Source of the DNA: Granulicella mallensis MP5ACTX8
Lineage (GTDB): Bacteria > Acidobacteriota > Terriglobia > Terriglobales > Acidobacteriaceae
Direction: 5' to 3'
DNA: 64,000 bases
NCBI RefSeq assembly: GCF_000178955.2
Contig: NC_016631.1
Span: forward strand, 3,534,001 to 3,598,000
Shown: piece after piece, positions 46,248 through 55,593 of the stretch
Position numbering within the stretch: the stretch's first letter is position 1
Layout: each line of letters begins with the position of its first letter
The notes under the pieces: generated by a model
What the model was told of the DNA's origin: nothing
Database searches by the model: none
What the model saw: the letters and a program-made list of their open reading frames with translations, nothing else
Position numbers and translations under genes: made by a program

Positions 46248-46287
46248 TCCAGTCAAGGCAAAGTCAATTTGAATTCTGGAGGCAACT

Positions 46288-49200
46288 TTGAGGCTATCGA
46301 GAGAACTTAAGATCTGGCATTTTTGCGTAGGGCTATTGGTCGGCTTAGCCCTTACATCAACCGCCGCAGCTCAATTGGACCAGGGTGCGCTTACCGGCGT
46401 GGTGAAAGACTCCTCAGGAGCCGTCGTGCCTCATGCATCCGTCACCCTGACTGAAACCGATACCAACTTCACCGTGAAGTCGCAAAGCAATGGCAACGGC
46501 GTTTACGTCTTCGACCCCATCAAGATCGGCCATTACTCCATCACTGCTACCGCACCTGGGTTCAAGAGTACGGACTTGTCAGGGATTGAAGTGCATGTCA
46601 ATCAACGACTGGAAGAGGATGTACAGCTTCAGGTAGGCGGTGCAAATGCGACCGTGGAAGTAAGCGCAGCGTCTACTCCCCTTCTTCAGACCCAGGAGTC
46701 CAGCGTTGGCCAGGTGATGAGCCAGCAACAGATCAACGACATCCCGCTCAATCAGCGCAACTACGTCTTCCTTGCCCAACTATCTACCGGAGTTACCCCC
46801 ACCAATGGCGGACGAGGTGCGGGAAATGGCGACTTCAACGCCAACGGTGAACGCGAGACACAAAACAACTTCATCCTGGATGGCGTCGATAACAACTCGA
46901 ACTCCATCGACTTCCTGAACGGAGCCAGCTACAGCATCAAGCCTCCTCCGGACGCCCTGCAGGAGTTCAAGATCCAGACCTCGAACTCCAGCGCGGAGTT
47001 CGGGCATTCAGCCGGTGGCGTGGTCAACGCCAGCATCAAGTCAGGAACCAACCACTTTCACGGTGATTTATGGGAGTATGCACGCAATAACGATTTTGGT
47101 GAGGCCCCTCCCACAGAGTGGCAGTCTCCGACCATTCGCGCGGTTCAACCTTACCATCAAAACCAGTTCGGCTTTACTCTCGGCGGACCGATCTTCAAAG
47201 ACAAGCTCTTCTTCTTCGGTGATTACGAAGGAAATAGGATCATCGAAAACTTCCCGGAGATTTCGAGTACACCAACGTTGTTGATGCAAAGCCAGCCAGG
47301 CAATTTTTCCGAACTTCTGAATACCTCCCTGACCGGCAACAGTCAGCCATGGAGAGTGTATGAGCCTAACTCTGGTGGCGCAGCCCCCCTGGGCTCGGCA
47401 TGCGGAAATCCGGTTAATGTGATGTGCCCTTCCGAGATCAATCCGACGGCACTGAAGCTCTTTCAGGCAGCGTACCCCAAGCCGAATGCTGGTATCCCCG
47501 GACAAACCTATAACAACTACGACTGGAGCCAACTGAACTCAGACTCTACGAATCAATTCGATATCCGGGTCGATTACAACCTGAGTGCAAAGGATCAGGT
47601 CTTTGGCCGAGTAAGCTGGTCGCACGAAAACAAGTATGTGTCTGCGCCCCTGGGCCCGGTCTTCGACGGCGGCGGTACAGATAATGATGGAACCTTTATC
47701 AATCAAGGCAAGAATGCCGCTTTCAGCTGGAACCACGTCTTCTCGCAGAACCTGATCAATCAGGCCCGCTTTGCCTATAACTGGGGATATTTCTCCTGGT
47801 TCCAGCAAAGCTATAACAATGGAGGCCTGGACGCCCAATACGGCCTGGGAGGACTTGCTCCCTACTCCGCTTCCCTTGGAAATGGCGGCCTGCCGCAGCT
47901 CTACGTCAATGAGTTTCCCGAGATTGGGCCACCCCTCTTCCAGCCTTCTCCTGAACACCAGAACGGCTATCAGATCATCGATGACGCGACGAAGGAATAT
48001 CACAACCATTCGTTTAAATTCGGCGTTGACTTTCAGAACATCCGCTACTCCGTCTATCAGCCGGAGTTCGGAAAAGGAGCCTATAACTATGGCGGAGGTC
48101 TGACCAGTCTTCCTGGCAGTTCCTTCCCTTCCGGTTATGGTCTCGCGGACTTCCTGGCCAATGAAATGGATGAGGGGTTTGTATCCAATCCCACTCCCTC
48201 GAATCTGGGTCGCTGGTATCGTGCAGCCTACTTTCAGGATGACTGGAAAGCAAGCCAGCACCTCACCATCAACATGGGACTTCGCTATGACTATTTCTCG
48301 CCGCCGGTCGAGCGCCTGGACCATCAAGCCGAGTTCTACAGCACAGGTCCCCTCAATGTGCCGGCAGGTGGATCGGGAGTCTACGAACTGCCCGAGTCTC
48401 AGAGAAACGTTCCTCTGAACCCGGCCTTTCTGGCCTATTTGATCCAGGACAATATCTCTGTCCAGTACAGCAACAACCGTTCCCTGCTGAATGCCCAGCA
48501 TGCCAACTTTGCACCGAGACTGGGAATCTCCTATCAACCCTCTAGCAAAGTAGTCGTTCGAACTGGGTTCGGACTCTACTATGCCGGAATCGAGAACGTA
48601 GGAAACTTCGTCAACCTGGGAACGAACTATCCCTTTGACGTCGAACAGACGTTTCCCCAACCTTCGTGTCTCTTGAACAATTGCCCCTCCGACGGTATCA
48701 AGCTGGAGACCGGGCCTCCAACCACCGGACTAGCGCTACCCACACTTGTCGGTTGGGATCATGACATCAAGACCACCTACAGCATGCAGCAAAATCTGAG
48801 TCTCCAATACGCGATCACGAACAACACGAGCGCAACGATCGCGTATGTGGGTACGGAATCACGTCATCTGGGCGTTGTAGTATTTCCCAACGGCTCGGCT
48901 GCGCTTCTTCCTCCTGGAATAAGTGGTGTTCCGTATGAACCATTCCCTGCAATCGGCAGCATCCACCAACTTACGTTTGGGGCAGAGGCCAGCTATAACT
49001 CCATGCAGGTTAAGCTCGAGCGCCATCTTAGTAACGGCTTGAGCTTTGTCGGATCGTATACGTGGTCCCATAATCTCGATGACTCCAGAGAGCCGCTCCC
49101 CGACAGCTCCGATGGAGGCAATCGGTCCTACAACATCCTGGGCCTTGCACCGGATTACGGAAACTCGCCCTTTGATGTCCGGCAGCGTTTTACCTTCACC

Positions 49201-49812
49201 GGCACCTACCAGCTACCCTTCGGAAGAGGCAGGAAGTATCTGAACCGCAACAAGCTGGAAAACATCGTGCTGGGCGGCTGGGATACGACTCTCCTCTTCC
49301 TTTCACAAACCGGCACGCCCTTTACCGTTGCATCCAACACGCCGACAGTCAATGGAGCGGGGGCGTTTCCTTACCTCATAGCCGATCCTTTCAAAGGTGG
49401 AGGAACACCACCGGCGAGCAACCCAACCATCACTTGCCCCACCCAGGTGCGGACTCCGACGCACTGGTATAACCCCTGCGCCTTTGCAGATCCAGCCCTC
49501 CCCACCGTCATTACCGCCCCCGTAACGGGCGCCGGCAATATTCTGCAGTACCTCGGCAGTCCACGGTCGCAGATCTCCGGCCCTGGATATGAACGAGTCA
49601 ATATGACCTTCACAAAATCTTTCCCGACCATCAAGGACCAGTATCTGCAGTTCCGTGCGGATGTCTTCAACCTTCTCAACACTCCCTCATGGGGCGCACC
49701 CTCTAACCAAAGTACCGGGGTACAGGGTGGTCTGATTACAGGTCCGGCGTTCTTCGGGAACTACACCCCGGATGCCCGGTTCTTCCAGCTAGCAGCGAAG
49801 TATTACTTTTGA
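46288..49812 (+). CDS. TonB-dependent outer-membrane receptor of the arabinose locus
   Basis: The 1174-residue protein starts at TTG 46288 with GGAGG 5 nt upstream. A signal peptide (FCVGLLVGLALTSTAAAQ) is followed by a carboxypeptidase-regulatory-like domain (GALTGVVKDSSGAVVPHASV), a plug region (IPLNQRNYVFLAQLSTGV; NNFILDGVDNNSNS), and a beta-barrel ending in RFFQLAAKYYF. It probably imports arabino-oligosaccharides, inferred from the arabinosidase genes downstream and the LacI operators upstream. It is a paralogue, not a copy, of the receptor at 37994-41467. Confidence 0.92.
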   Translation: MRLSRELKIWHFCVGLLVGLALTSTAAAQLDQGALTGVVKDSSGAVVPHASVTLTETDTNFTVKSQSNGNGVYVFDPIKIGHYSITATAPGFKSTDLSGIEVHVNQRLEEDVQLQVGGANATVEVSAASTPLLQTQESSVGQVMSQQQINDIPLNQRNYVFLAQLSTGVTPTNGGRGAGNGDFNANGERETQNNFILDGVDNNSNSIDFLNGASYSIKPPPDALQEFKIQTSNSSAEFGHSAGGVVNASIKSGTNHFHGDLWEYARNNDFGEAPPTEWQSPTIRAVQPYHQNQFGFTLGGPIFKDKLFFFGDYEGNRIIENFPEISSTPTLLMQSQPGNFSELLNTSLTGNSQPWRVYEPNSGGAAPLGSACGNPVNVMCPSEINPTALKLFQAAYPKPNAGIPGQTYNNYDWSQLNSDSTNQFDIRVDYNLSAKDQVFGRVSWSHENKYVSAPLGPVFDGGGTDNDGTFINQGKNAAFSWNHVFSQNLINQARFAYNWGYFSWFQQSYNNGGLDAQYGLGGLAPYSASLGNGGLPQLYVNEFPEIGPPLFQPSPEHQNGYQIIDDATKEYHNHSFKFGVDFQNIRYSVYQPEFGKGAYNYGGGLTSLPGSSFPSGYGLADFLANEMDEGFVSNPTPSNLGRWYRAAYFQDDWKASQHLTINMGLRYDYFSPPVERLDHQAEFYSTGPLNVPAGGSGVYELPESQRNVPLNPAFLAYLIQDNISVQYSNNRSLLNAQHANFAPRLGISYQPSSKVVVRTGFGLYYAGIENVGNFVNLGTNYPFDVEQTFPQPSCLLNNCPSDGIKLETGPPTTGLALPTLVGWDHDIKTTYSMQQNLSLQYAITNNTSATIAYVGTESRHLGVVVFPNGSAALLPPGISGVPYEPFPAIGSIHQLTFGAEASYNSMQVKLERHLSNGLSFVGSYTWSHNLDDSREPLPDSSDGGNRSYNILGLAPDYGNSPFDVRQRFTFTGTYQLPFGRGRKYLNRNKLENIVLGGWDTTLLFLSQTGTPFTVASNTPTVNGAGAFPYLIADPFKGGGTPPASNPTITCPTQVRTPTHWYNPCAFADPALPTVITAPVTGAGNILQYLGSPRSQISGPGYERVNMTFTKSFPTIKDQYLQFRADVFNLLNTPSWGAPSNQSTGVQGGLITGPAFFGNYTPDARFFQLAAKYYF

Positions 49813-49829
49813 AGTAATCTTATTCCCGA

Positions 49830-49861
49830 CCGCTCAAGAGCTTCTTTAAGCTCTTGAGCGG
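49830..49861 (+). terminator. Strong hairpin between receptor and GH51 genes
   Basis: Perfect 14-bp stem CCGCTCAAGAGCTT / AAGCTCTTGAGCGG with a CTTT loop, followed by TTTCC. It ends only 26 nt before the GH51 start codon, so there is no room for a separate promoter; it probably acts as a partial terminator within an operon. Confidence 0.7.
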
Positions 49862-49887
49862 TTTCCTTCACATCCAGAGAGGAAAAC

Positions 49888-51804
49888 ATGTCCAGAAGCT
49901 TCCGAGCAGGCTCCCTTGTCCTAGCCGCGATCGCATTCACCGCCGCAGGTACAGCCCAGAGCCCCAAGGCGACACTTAACATTCAACTTGATAAACCGCT
50001 CCACGCAGTAAGCCCAACGCTCTATGGGCTCATGACAGAAGAGATCAACTACTCATACGATGGTGGGTTGTATGGGGAGCTGGTACGCAACCGGACGTTT
50101 CATGATCACGACTGGTCAGGTACAGCGCGCTGGGACCTGGCGCATACGGGCGACGCAGAGGTCACCATGGCTATCGATGATACCGACGGCCCCAGTGAGG
50201 CACTGAGCAGAAGCTTGTTGCTGGATATCAAGCAGGCCGACCCTGCCAATCAGGCAGGTGTGAGAAACGAAGGCTACTGGGGCATGGCCGTCCGGCCAGA
50301 CACCACCTACAAAGGATCCTTCTATGCCAAGGGGGAAACCGGCGATATGGGACCGGTCCATATCACTCTGGTGAACGATAACTCGGGCGCCGTGCTGGCA
50401 AGCGCTACCAGTGAATCGCTAACGGCTGGCTGGCAGAAGTACGAATTTACGCTCAAGACAGGCAAAGTTGAGACTTCCTCGGAGAACCATCTACAGCTCA
50501 CACTAGGTCATACAGGCAAAGTATGGCTGTCGCTAGTCTCGCTATTTCCTCCCACCTATAAGAACCGGGAAAACGGCAATCGCATCGACATCATGGAAAA
50601 GCTGGCGGCGATGCATCCGCAGTTCCTGCGTCTGCCTGGCGGCAACTACCTGGAAGGCGACACGATCGAAGAGCGCTTCGACTGGAAGGCCACCCTTGGC
50701 CCCCTGGTGGATCGCCCAACGCACAGAAGTCCATGGAACTATCAATCCTCCGATGGGCTGGGATTGCTGGAGTTTCTGGAGTGGACAGAAGATCTGAATA
50801 TCAAACCAGTGTTAGCTGTGTACGCAGGCTACTCCCTGAAGGGAGCGCATGTACCTCCAGGCCCCGGATTGCAGTCCTATGTGAATGATGCTCTGGATGA
50901 GATCGAATTTGTAACAGGCGATGCCAACAGCACAAAGTGGGGCGCTGCACGCGCGAAGCTTGGACATCCGGCTCCCTTTCCACTGACCTACGTAGAGATC
51001 GGCAACGAAGACTGGTTCGATCGTTCCGGCAGCTATGAGGGCCGGTATGCGCAGTTCTACAAGGCGATTAAGGCCAAGTACCCGCAGCTTCAACTCATCG
51101 CAACCGCACCCCTAAAGCGCACGAAGCCGGATGTTATCGACGATCACTACTACAAGCGGGCAGATGAGTTCTTCGATTTCGTGAAGCACTATGACGACGC
51201 TGACAGGAATGGGCCGAAGATCTTCGTAGGAGAGTGGGCAACGCGTGAAGGGAGCCCGACTACAAACTTCGGAGCCGCTCTCGGCGATGCCGCATGGATG
51301 ACAGCGATGGAGCGCAACAGCGATCTGATCGTGATGGCCTCCTATGCTCCGCTCTTCGTCAACGTGAATCCCGGAGGAATGCAGTGGGAGTCCAACCTGA
51401 TCGGCTATAACGCGCTCAGCAGCTATGGAGCTCCCAGCTACTACGCACAGTCAATGTTCGCTGAATATCTCGGGACAGAGGTGCCGGCATCCACGATTGA
51501 AGGAGAGGGTCATCGCTTCTTCTACTCCGTTACACGAGACTCGGCTAAGGGTAAGGTCTACCTCAAACTCGTGAATGCGACCTCCGCACCAAAGCCGGTC
51601 CAAATCAATATGAGTGGAGCAGGCACGATATCCGCATCAGGCATGCTGATATCGCTCAGCGCGACAAATCCGGCTGAGACGAATACCATCTCTGCACCGA
51701 CGAGAATCGTTCCAGAAAAGACAGGGCTGAAGAATCTGAGTTCTAACTTCAGTCATACCGTTCCGGCCTATGCGGTACAGGTTTTGGAGATTTCGACGAA
51801 GTAA
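49888..51804 (+). CDS. Alpha-L-arabinofuranosidase, GH51 family, exported
   Basis: The 638-residue protein has a signal peptide (LVLAAIAFTAAGTAQ) and a GH51 architecture. It opens VSPTLYGLMTEEINYSYDGG, has an inserted carbohydrate-binding-like beta domain (about residues 85-215), then the catalytic TIM barrel. The acid/base Glu is E374 in EIGNEDW and the nucleophile Glu is E449 in VGEWATREG. A C-terminal beta-sandwich closes it. It removes arabinofuranose side chains or ends from arabinan and arabinoxylan in the periplasm or outside. A GAGAGGAAAAC site precedes the ATG. Confidence 0.94.
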   Translation: MSRSFRAGSLVLAAIAFTAAGTAQSPKATLNIQLDKPLHAVSPTLYGLMTEEINYSYDGGLYGELVRNRTFHDHDWSGTARWDLAHTGDAEVTMAIDDTDGPSEALSRSLLLDIKQADPANQAGVRNEGYWGMAVRPDTTYKGSFYAKGETGDMGPVHITLVNDNSGAVLASATSESLTAGWQKYEFTLKTGKVETSSENHLQLTLGHTGKVWLSLVSLFPPTYKNRENGNRIDIMEKLAAMHPQFLRLPGGNYLEGDTIEERFDWKATLGPLVDRPTHRSPWNYQSSDGLGLLEFLEWTEDLNIKPVLAVYAGYSLKGAHVPPGPGLQSYVNDALDEIEFVTGDANSTKWGAARAKLGHPAPFPLTYVEIGNEDWFDRSGSYEGRYAQFYKAIKAKYPQLQLIATAPLKRTKPDVIDDHYYKRADEFFDFVKHYDDADRNGPKIFVGEWATREGSPTTNFGAALGDAAWMTAMERNSDLIVMASYAPLFVNVNPGGMQWESNLIGYNALSSYGAPSYYAQSMFAEYLGTEVPASTIEGEGHRFFYSVTRDSAKGKVYLKLVNATSAPKPVQINMSGAGTISASGMLISLSATNPAETNTISAPTRIVPEKTGLKNLSSNFSHTVPAYAVQVLEISTK

Positions 51805-51816
51805 TGCTTTCCCAAC

Positions 51817-51848
51817 CTGTTCGTGCTGGAGAGATCCAGCACGAACAG
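51817..51848 (+). terminator. Hairpin after GH51 gene
   Basis: Perfect 14-bp stem CTGTTCGTGCTGGA / TCCAGCACGAACAG with a GAGA tetraloop, 12 bp after the stop. There is no U-tract; it may be a factor-dependent terminator or an mRNA-stabilising end. Confidence 0.65.
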
Positions 51849-52011
51849 TAACGACACGGGACTCTACGCACCTTTCCCAGATCCTTGTCTGGTTCGAGGG
51901 ACGAGGGCAGGCCTTCGTAATAGGCCAGAATTGCCAAAGGGAACAGCCTCCAATTCTGAAATGAATCTGCAGAACCTGCTTAGCCTGACGACCTAGTAAC
52001 GGAGAACGCAG

Positions 52012-53391
52012 ATGAGATACCAGATAACCGCCTTCATTTTATTTGCAGCTATCGCTGGATCAAGGGCTCTGCCTGCCCAACAGGGAAAGAGTTCGGACGT
52101 TGGCATAGCGCAAACACCCCCCATGGGCTGGAATAGTTGGGATTCCTATGGACTCACCATCAACGAAGCTCAGTTTCGCTCCAATGTGCAGGTTCAAACA
52201 GCAAAGCTGAAGCCCTTTGGATGGAATTATTCGATCATCGACGAAGGATGGTTTCTTCGCAATCCGCAGGACCGCCCGCATCCGGAACTGCTTCAGTTTG
52301 AACTCGATGCTTTTGGACGTTACATCCCAGTACCCGCGAGATTCCCTTCCGCCCTGGATGCCCAGGGTCGGAATGAAGGATTCGCCGCGATGGGCCGCTG
52401 GGTACACGCACAGGGATTGAAGTTCGGCATTCATATCGTGCGCGGCATTCCACGGGAGAGCGTACGGCAGAACCTGCCGGTAGAAGGTTCTGCGTTTCAT
52501 GCGATCGATGTTGCCGACCAGACCGATGCCTGTCCCTGGGATCCGACCAACTGGGGCGTAAAGGACAATGCAGCCGGACAAGCCTGGTACGACTCTTTGC
52601 TACATCAATACGCTGCATGGGGTGTCGATTTCCTGAAGGTCGATTGCATCGCGGACCACCCTTACAGGATCAGCGAGATTCGCCAGATACAACTCGCGAT
52701 CGAACACAGTGGCCGGCCAATCCTCCTTAGCCTGTCTCCGGGACCGACGGATCTAAGCCATGCAGCAGAGATTGGTTCGCTGGCCCAGATGTGGCGAATC
52801 TCCAATGACATCTGGGATGTGTGGAAGAGCGACAGACCCTTTCCACGCACGGTGGATAGCCAGTTCGCGCTGGCTGCGGCGTGGGCTCCCTATGCGCAGC
52901 CGGGAAACTGGCCGGATGCCGACATGCTCCCTTTCGGCGAGTTGCGCCCCAAGCCGGACGTAGGACCGGGACCCCGTAAGACCAGGCTGACGATCGATGA
53001 GCAGCAGACGATGCTAACCCTCTGGGCCATGGCACGCAGTCCGCTCATGCTTGGGGCTAACCTGACGATGCTCGATGCCGAGACACTTCAACTCGTTACA
53101 AATCGTGATGTTCTTCAGATCGATCAAAAGGCACTTGCGAGCCGCGAGATTCTTCAAGAGGGCGACATGGTCGCGTGGACGGCGGATCTCGGAAACAGAG
53201 AACATGTTCTGGCAATCTTCAATCGAGGCGACGTCCCTCTCCATGTAACGAAAGATCTGGCCAGCTTCGGGCTTGTCGTACGGACATGGAAGGCACGTGA
53301 CGTATGGCAGAGGAAGACGGTGACACCTATCCATTCCGTGGACCAGATGATCGCTCCTCACGGATGTGTGCTCCTGATGCTGCAGCCATAA
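52012..53391 (+). CDS. GH27 family glycosidase (alpha-galactosidase or beta-L-arabinopyranosidase)
   Basis: The 459-residue exported protein has the GH27 signature MGWNSWDSYG near its mature N-terminus and IDEGWF on strand 2. The nucleophile is D211 in LKVDCI and the acid/base is D266 in RISNDIWD. A C-terminal beta-sandwich domain follows. GH27 includes alpha-galactosidases and beta-L-arabinopyranosidases, which act on the same sugar geometry. The arabinose context favours the latter or both, but this cannot be decided from sequence by eye. Confidence 0.9.
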   Translation: MRYQITAFILFAAIAGSRALPAQQGKSSDVGIAQTPPMGWNSWDSYGLTINEAQFRSNVQVQTAKLKPFGWNYSIIDEGWFLRNPQDRPHPELLQFELDAFGRYIPVPARFPSALDAQGRNEGFAAMGRWVHAQGLKFGIHIVRGIPRESVRQNLPVEGSAFHAIDVADQTDACPWDPTNWGVKDNAAGQAWYDSLLHQYAAWGVDFLKVDCIADHPYRISEIRQIQLAIEHSGRPILLSLSPGPTDLSHAAEIGSLAQMWRISNDIWDVWKSDRPFPRTVDSQFALAAAWAPYAQPGNWPDADMLPFGELRPKPDVGPGPRKTRLTIDEQQTMLTLWAMARSPLMLGANLTMLDAETLQLVTNRDVLQIDQKALASREILQEGDMVAWTADLGNREHVLAIFNRGDVPLHVTKDLASFGLVVRTWKARDVWQRKTVTPIHSVDQMIAPHGCVLLMLQP

Positions 53392-53427
53392 GAGTGTTAC
53401 CGTCCCAACTTGCAACGGAGAGTTTGA

Positions 53428-55593
53428 TTGCCTGACAGAAAAATACGAGCGATCGTCGCAGCACTGGGTCTTGCACTTGGAGCCGGAAGTGTTGCGGCAC
53501 AGTTACCAGGGGTGAAAGAGCCTGCTCTTCCTCGCCAAAGGCTTGCAGAAGAGAACTTCGGTAACGATGCTCCGTGGTTCCTGCAGAACATTCCCTTTCT
53601 CGAGATCGACGATCCTGCGATTCAGCAGATCTACTACTATCGCTGGAAGCTCTTTCGTTCTCACGTCCGGGAGATCGGCGCACAAGGCACAACGGTGCTG
53701 GAGTTTCTGGACGATGTCCCCTGGGCACGGCATCCCTACACGGATCTGAACGACTCCGCATCTTTTCATCTCATGGAAGGACGTTGGCTGCGTGATCCCG
53801 CAATTGTCGATAACCTGATCGATCATCTGTACAGCGGTGGCGGCAATGACCGCCACTTTTCAGAGTCCATTGCAGCCGCAACGGAGAGCACCACCTTCGT
53901 GACCGGTGACCCTGCACCAGCACTGCGGCATCTCGACACCATGCAGTACATCTATAACGAGTGGGACGATCACTTCGACCGGGCACGCAATCTGTACTGG
54001 ATCGAACCTCTGCTGGATGCGACGGAGTACACGATCTCTTCCATCGACGCCTCGGGTGCGGGCTTCACCGAGAAACCCAGTACCGACCAGAACCACAATG
54101 GATTTACCGGAGGTTTTGCCTTTCGGCCTTCGATCAATAGCTATCAGTATGCCAATGCCCTGGCTATTGCGAGACTCGCAGTCCTGGCCGGAAGGAATGA
54201 CGTCTCCGCAGACTACACCCGACGCGCGGAGAAGATTCAAACCGCGGTACTCGATCAGCTTTGGAATACCCAACTCCAGCACTTCACCGATCGATATCAA
54301 CGGTCGACTCCCACTGTCAGCGCTGGAGAGTTTATTCGTGGGCGAGAGCTTGTCGGCTATGTCCCGTGGCTCTATGAGCTCCCTCCAAAGGACGTATCCA
54401 GCATAGGAAAATACGTAGTCGCATGGCAGCACGCGCTCGCTTCCAATGAGCTTGGAGGACCGCACGGGCTTCGTACCGTCGAGCCGAGTTATCCTCGTTA
54501 CCTTGCGCAATATCGATACGATCAGCCTACAGGCCAACCAGAGTGCCAATGGAATGGACCTTCGTGGCCCTTGCAGACCTCGCAGGCACTCACGGCGCTC
54601 GCCAACCTTCTGGACGACTATCAGCAGTCAAGCATCACCAAAGCTGATTATCTGCGGCTCCTGCGGCAGTACACGCAGCAGCATTTCTTATCTCCGGGAC
54701 ACCCGGATATTCAGGAAGACTACAACCCGGATACGGGCACGCCGATTGTAGGATTGCAGCGTTCACATCATTACAATCACTCGACCTACATCGATCTGAT
54801 CCTGAGTGGGCTGATAGGTATTCGCCCCCGTGCGGACAACACGCTTGAGATCGCCCCTCTGCTCCCTACCGAAAACACCCGAGGGGAACCGCCGATACGT
54901 TACTTTGGCCTGCAGCATCTTGCGTATCACGGTCACGACGTGGGCATCTTCTACGACCTTGACGGCTACCACTATGGGATCGGCACTGGGCTTTCTATCT
55001 ATGTGGATGGCAAACGCAGCTATGGTCCGAAACCGCTTGTTCCCGTGAAGATCACGCTTCCACCTACCAGGCTAAAAACCTCAGCCCTTTCACCGCAGGT
55101 GGATCTCTTCGTCAACCCTGGCGTTCCCGATGGCCCGATCGCAACGGCCTCTTCGAGCATCACGCCGTCTGCTATAGGACAGGCCCTCGATGGCAGACTA
55201 TGGTTCTTCCCGGAAAACCCAAACGGCTGGACACCTGCACCAGAGAACACTGGACAGCCTAGCTGGTACTCCATCGATCTTCGACAGAACCGAACTGTCG
55301 GCTTAGTAAAGCTATATTTCTTCTCGGATGGAAAGCAGTATCAAGTCCCTTCGAGATTTCAATTACAGGCTCTTACTCCAAGCGGTTGGAAGGATATTCC
55401 GGGTCAACAGCATTCCCCACGGCAACCACTAGCCAATGGGGAGAATGACATTACATTTCCGGTCATCACGACACAGAATCTGCGCGTTGTGATTAGTAAT
55501 CCAAGTACTCCTGCAACATTCCGCCTCATCGAGATCGAGGGTTTTGCTCCCGAGGTGAATCAAGACCGCTTTAGCGCTGAACACCAAAGGTAA
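53428..55593 (+). CDS. Exported (alpha/alpha)6 glycosidase with C-terminal F5/8C-like domain
   Basis: The 721-residue protein starts at TTG 53428 (GGAG upstream) with a signal peptide (AIVAALGLALGAGSVAAQ). The main domain (about 40-520) resembles the MGH1-like/trehalase-like glycoside hydrolases: FLDDVPWARHPYTDLNDSAS, GFTGGFAFRPSINSYQYAN, ECQWNGPSWPLQTSQALTAL and HHYNHSTYIDLILSGLIGI. The C-terminal 150 residues look like a discoidin (F5/8C) carbohydrate-binding module (SWYSIDLRQNRTVGLVKLYF). The exact substrate is unknown; context suggests an arabinose-containing glycan. Its 3' end overlaps the convergent aldose epimerase gene by 23 bp. Confidence 0.8.
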   Translation: MPDRKIRAIVAALGLALGAGSVAAQLPGVKEPALPRQRLAEENFGNDAPWFLQNIPFLEIDDPAIQQIYYYRWKLFRSHVREIGAQGTTVLEFLDDVPWARHPYTDLNDSASFHLMEGRWLRDPAIVDNLIDHLYSGGGNDRHFSESIAAATESTTFVTGDPAPALRHLDTMQYIYNEWDDHFDRARNLYWIEPLLDATEYTISSIDASGAGFTEKPSTDQNHNGFTGGFAFRPSINSYQYANALAIARLAVLAGRNDVSADYTRRAEKIQTAVLDQLWNTQLQHFTDRYQRSTPTVSAGEFIRGRELVGYVPWLYELPPKDVSSIGKYVVAWQHALASNELGGPHGLRTVEPSYPRYLAQYRYDQPTGQPECQWNGPSWPLQTSQALTALANLLDDYQQSSITKADYLRLLRQYTQQHFLSPGHPDIQEDYNPDTGTPIVGLQRSHHYNHSTYIDLILSGLIGIRPRADNTLEIAPLLPTENTRGEPPIRYFGLQHLAYHGHDVGIFYDLDGYHYGIGTGLSIYVDGKRSYGPKPLVPVKITLPPTRLKTSALSPQVDLFVNPGVPDGPIATASSSITPSAIGQALDGRLWFFPENPNGWTPAPENTGQPSWYSIDLRQNRTVGLVKLYFFSDGKQYQVPSRFQLQALTPSGWKDIPGQQHSPRQPLANGENDITFPVITTQNLRVVISNPSTPATFRLIEIEGFAPEVNQDRFSAEHQR

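Larger units (their letters stand above)
45853..46287. promoter_or_regulatory. Regulatory region upstream of the arabinose-locus receptor
   Basis: 435 bp with no credible gene. Two LacI-type palindromes lie here, at 45879 and 46240 (annotated separately), about 360 bp apart. A TTGACA hexamer at 46227-46232 could be a -35 element, with the second operator directly downstream where repression would be effective. The -10 element is not clear. Confidence 0.5.

Noticed and set aside
47539..48660. Minus-strand open frame of 373 codons inside the receptor gene
   Set aside because: Shadow of the beta-barrel coding region; no domain or start signal.
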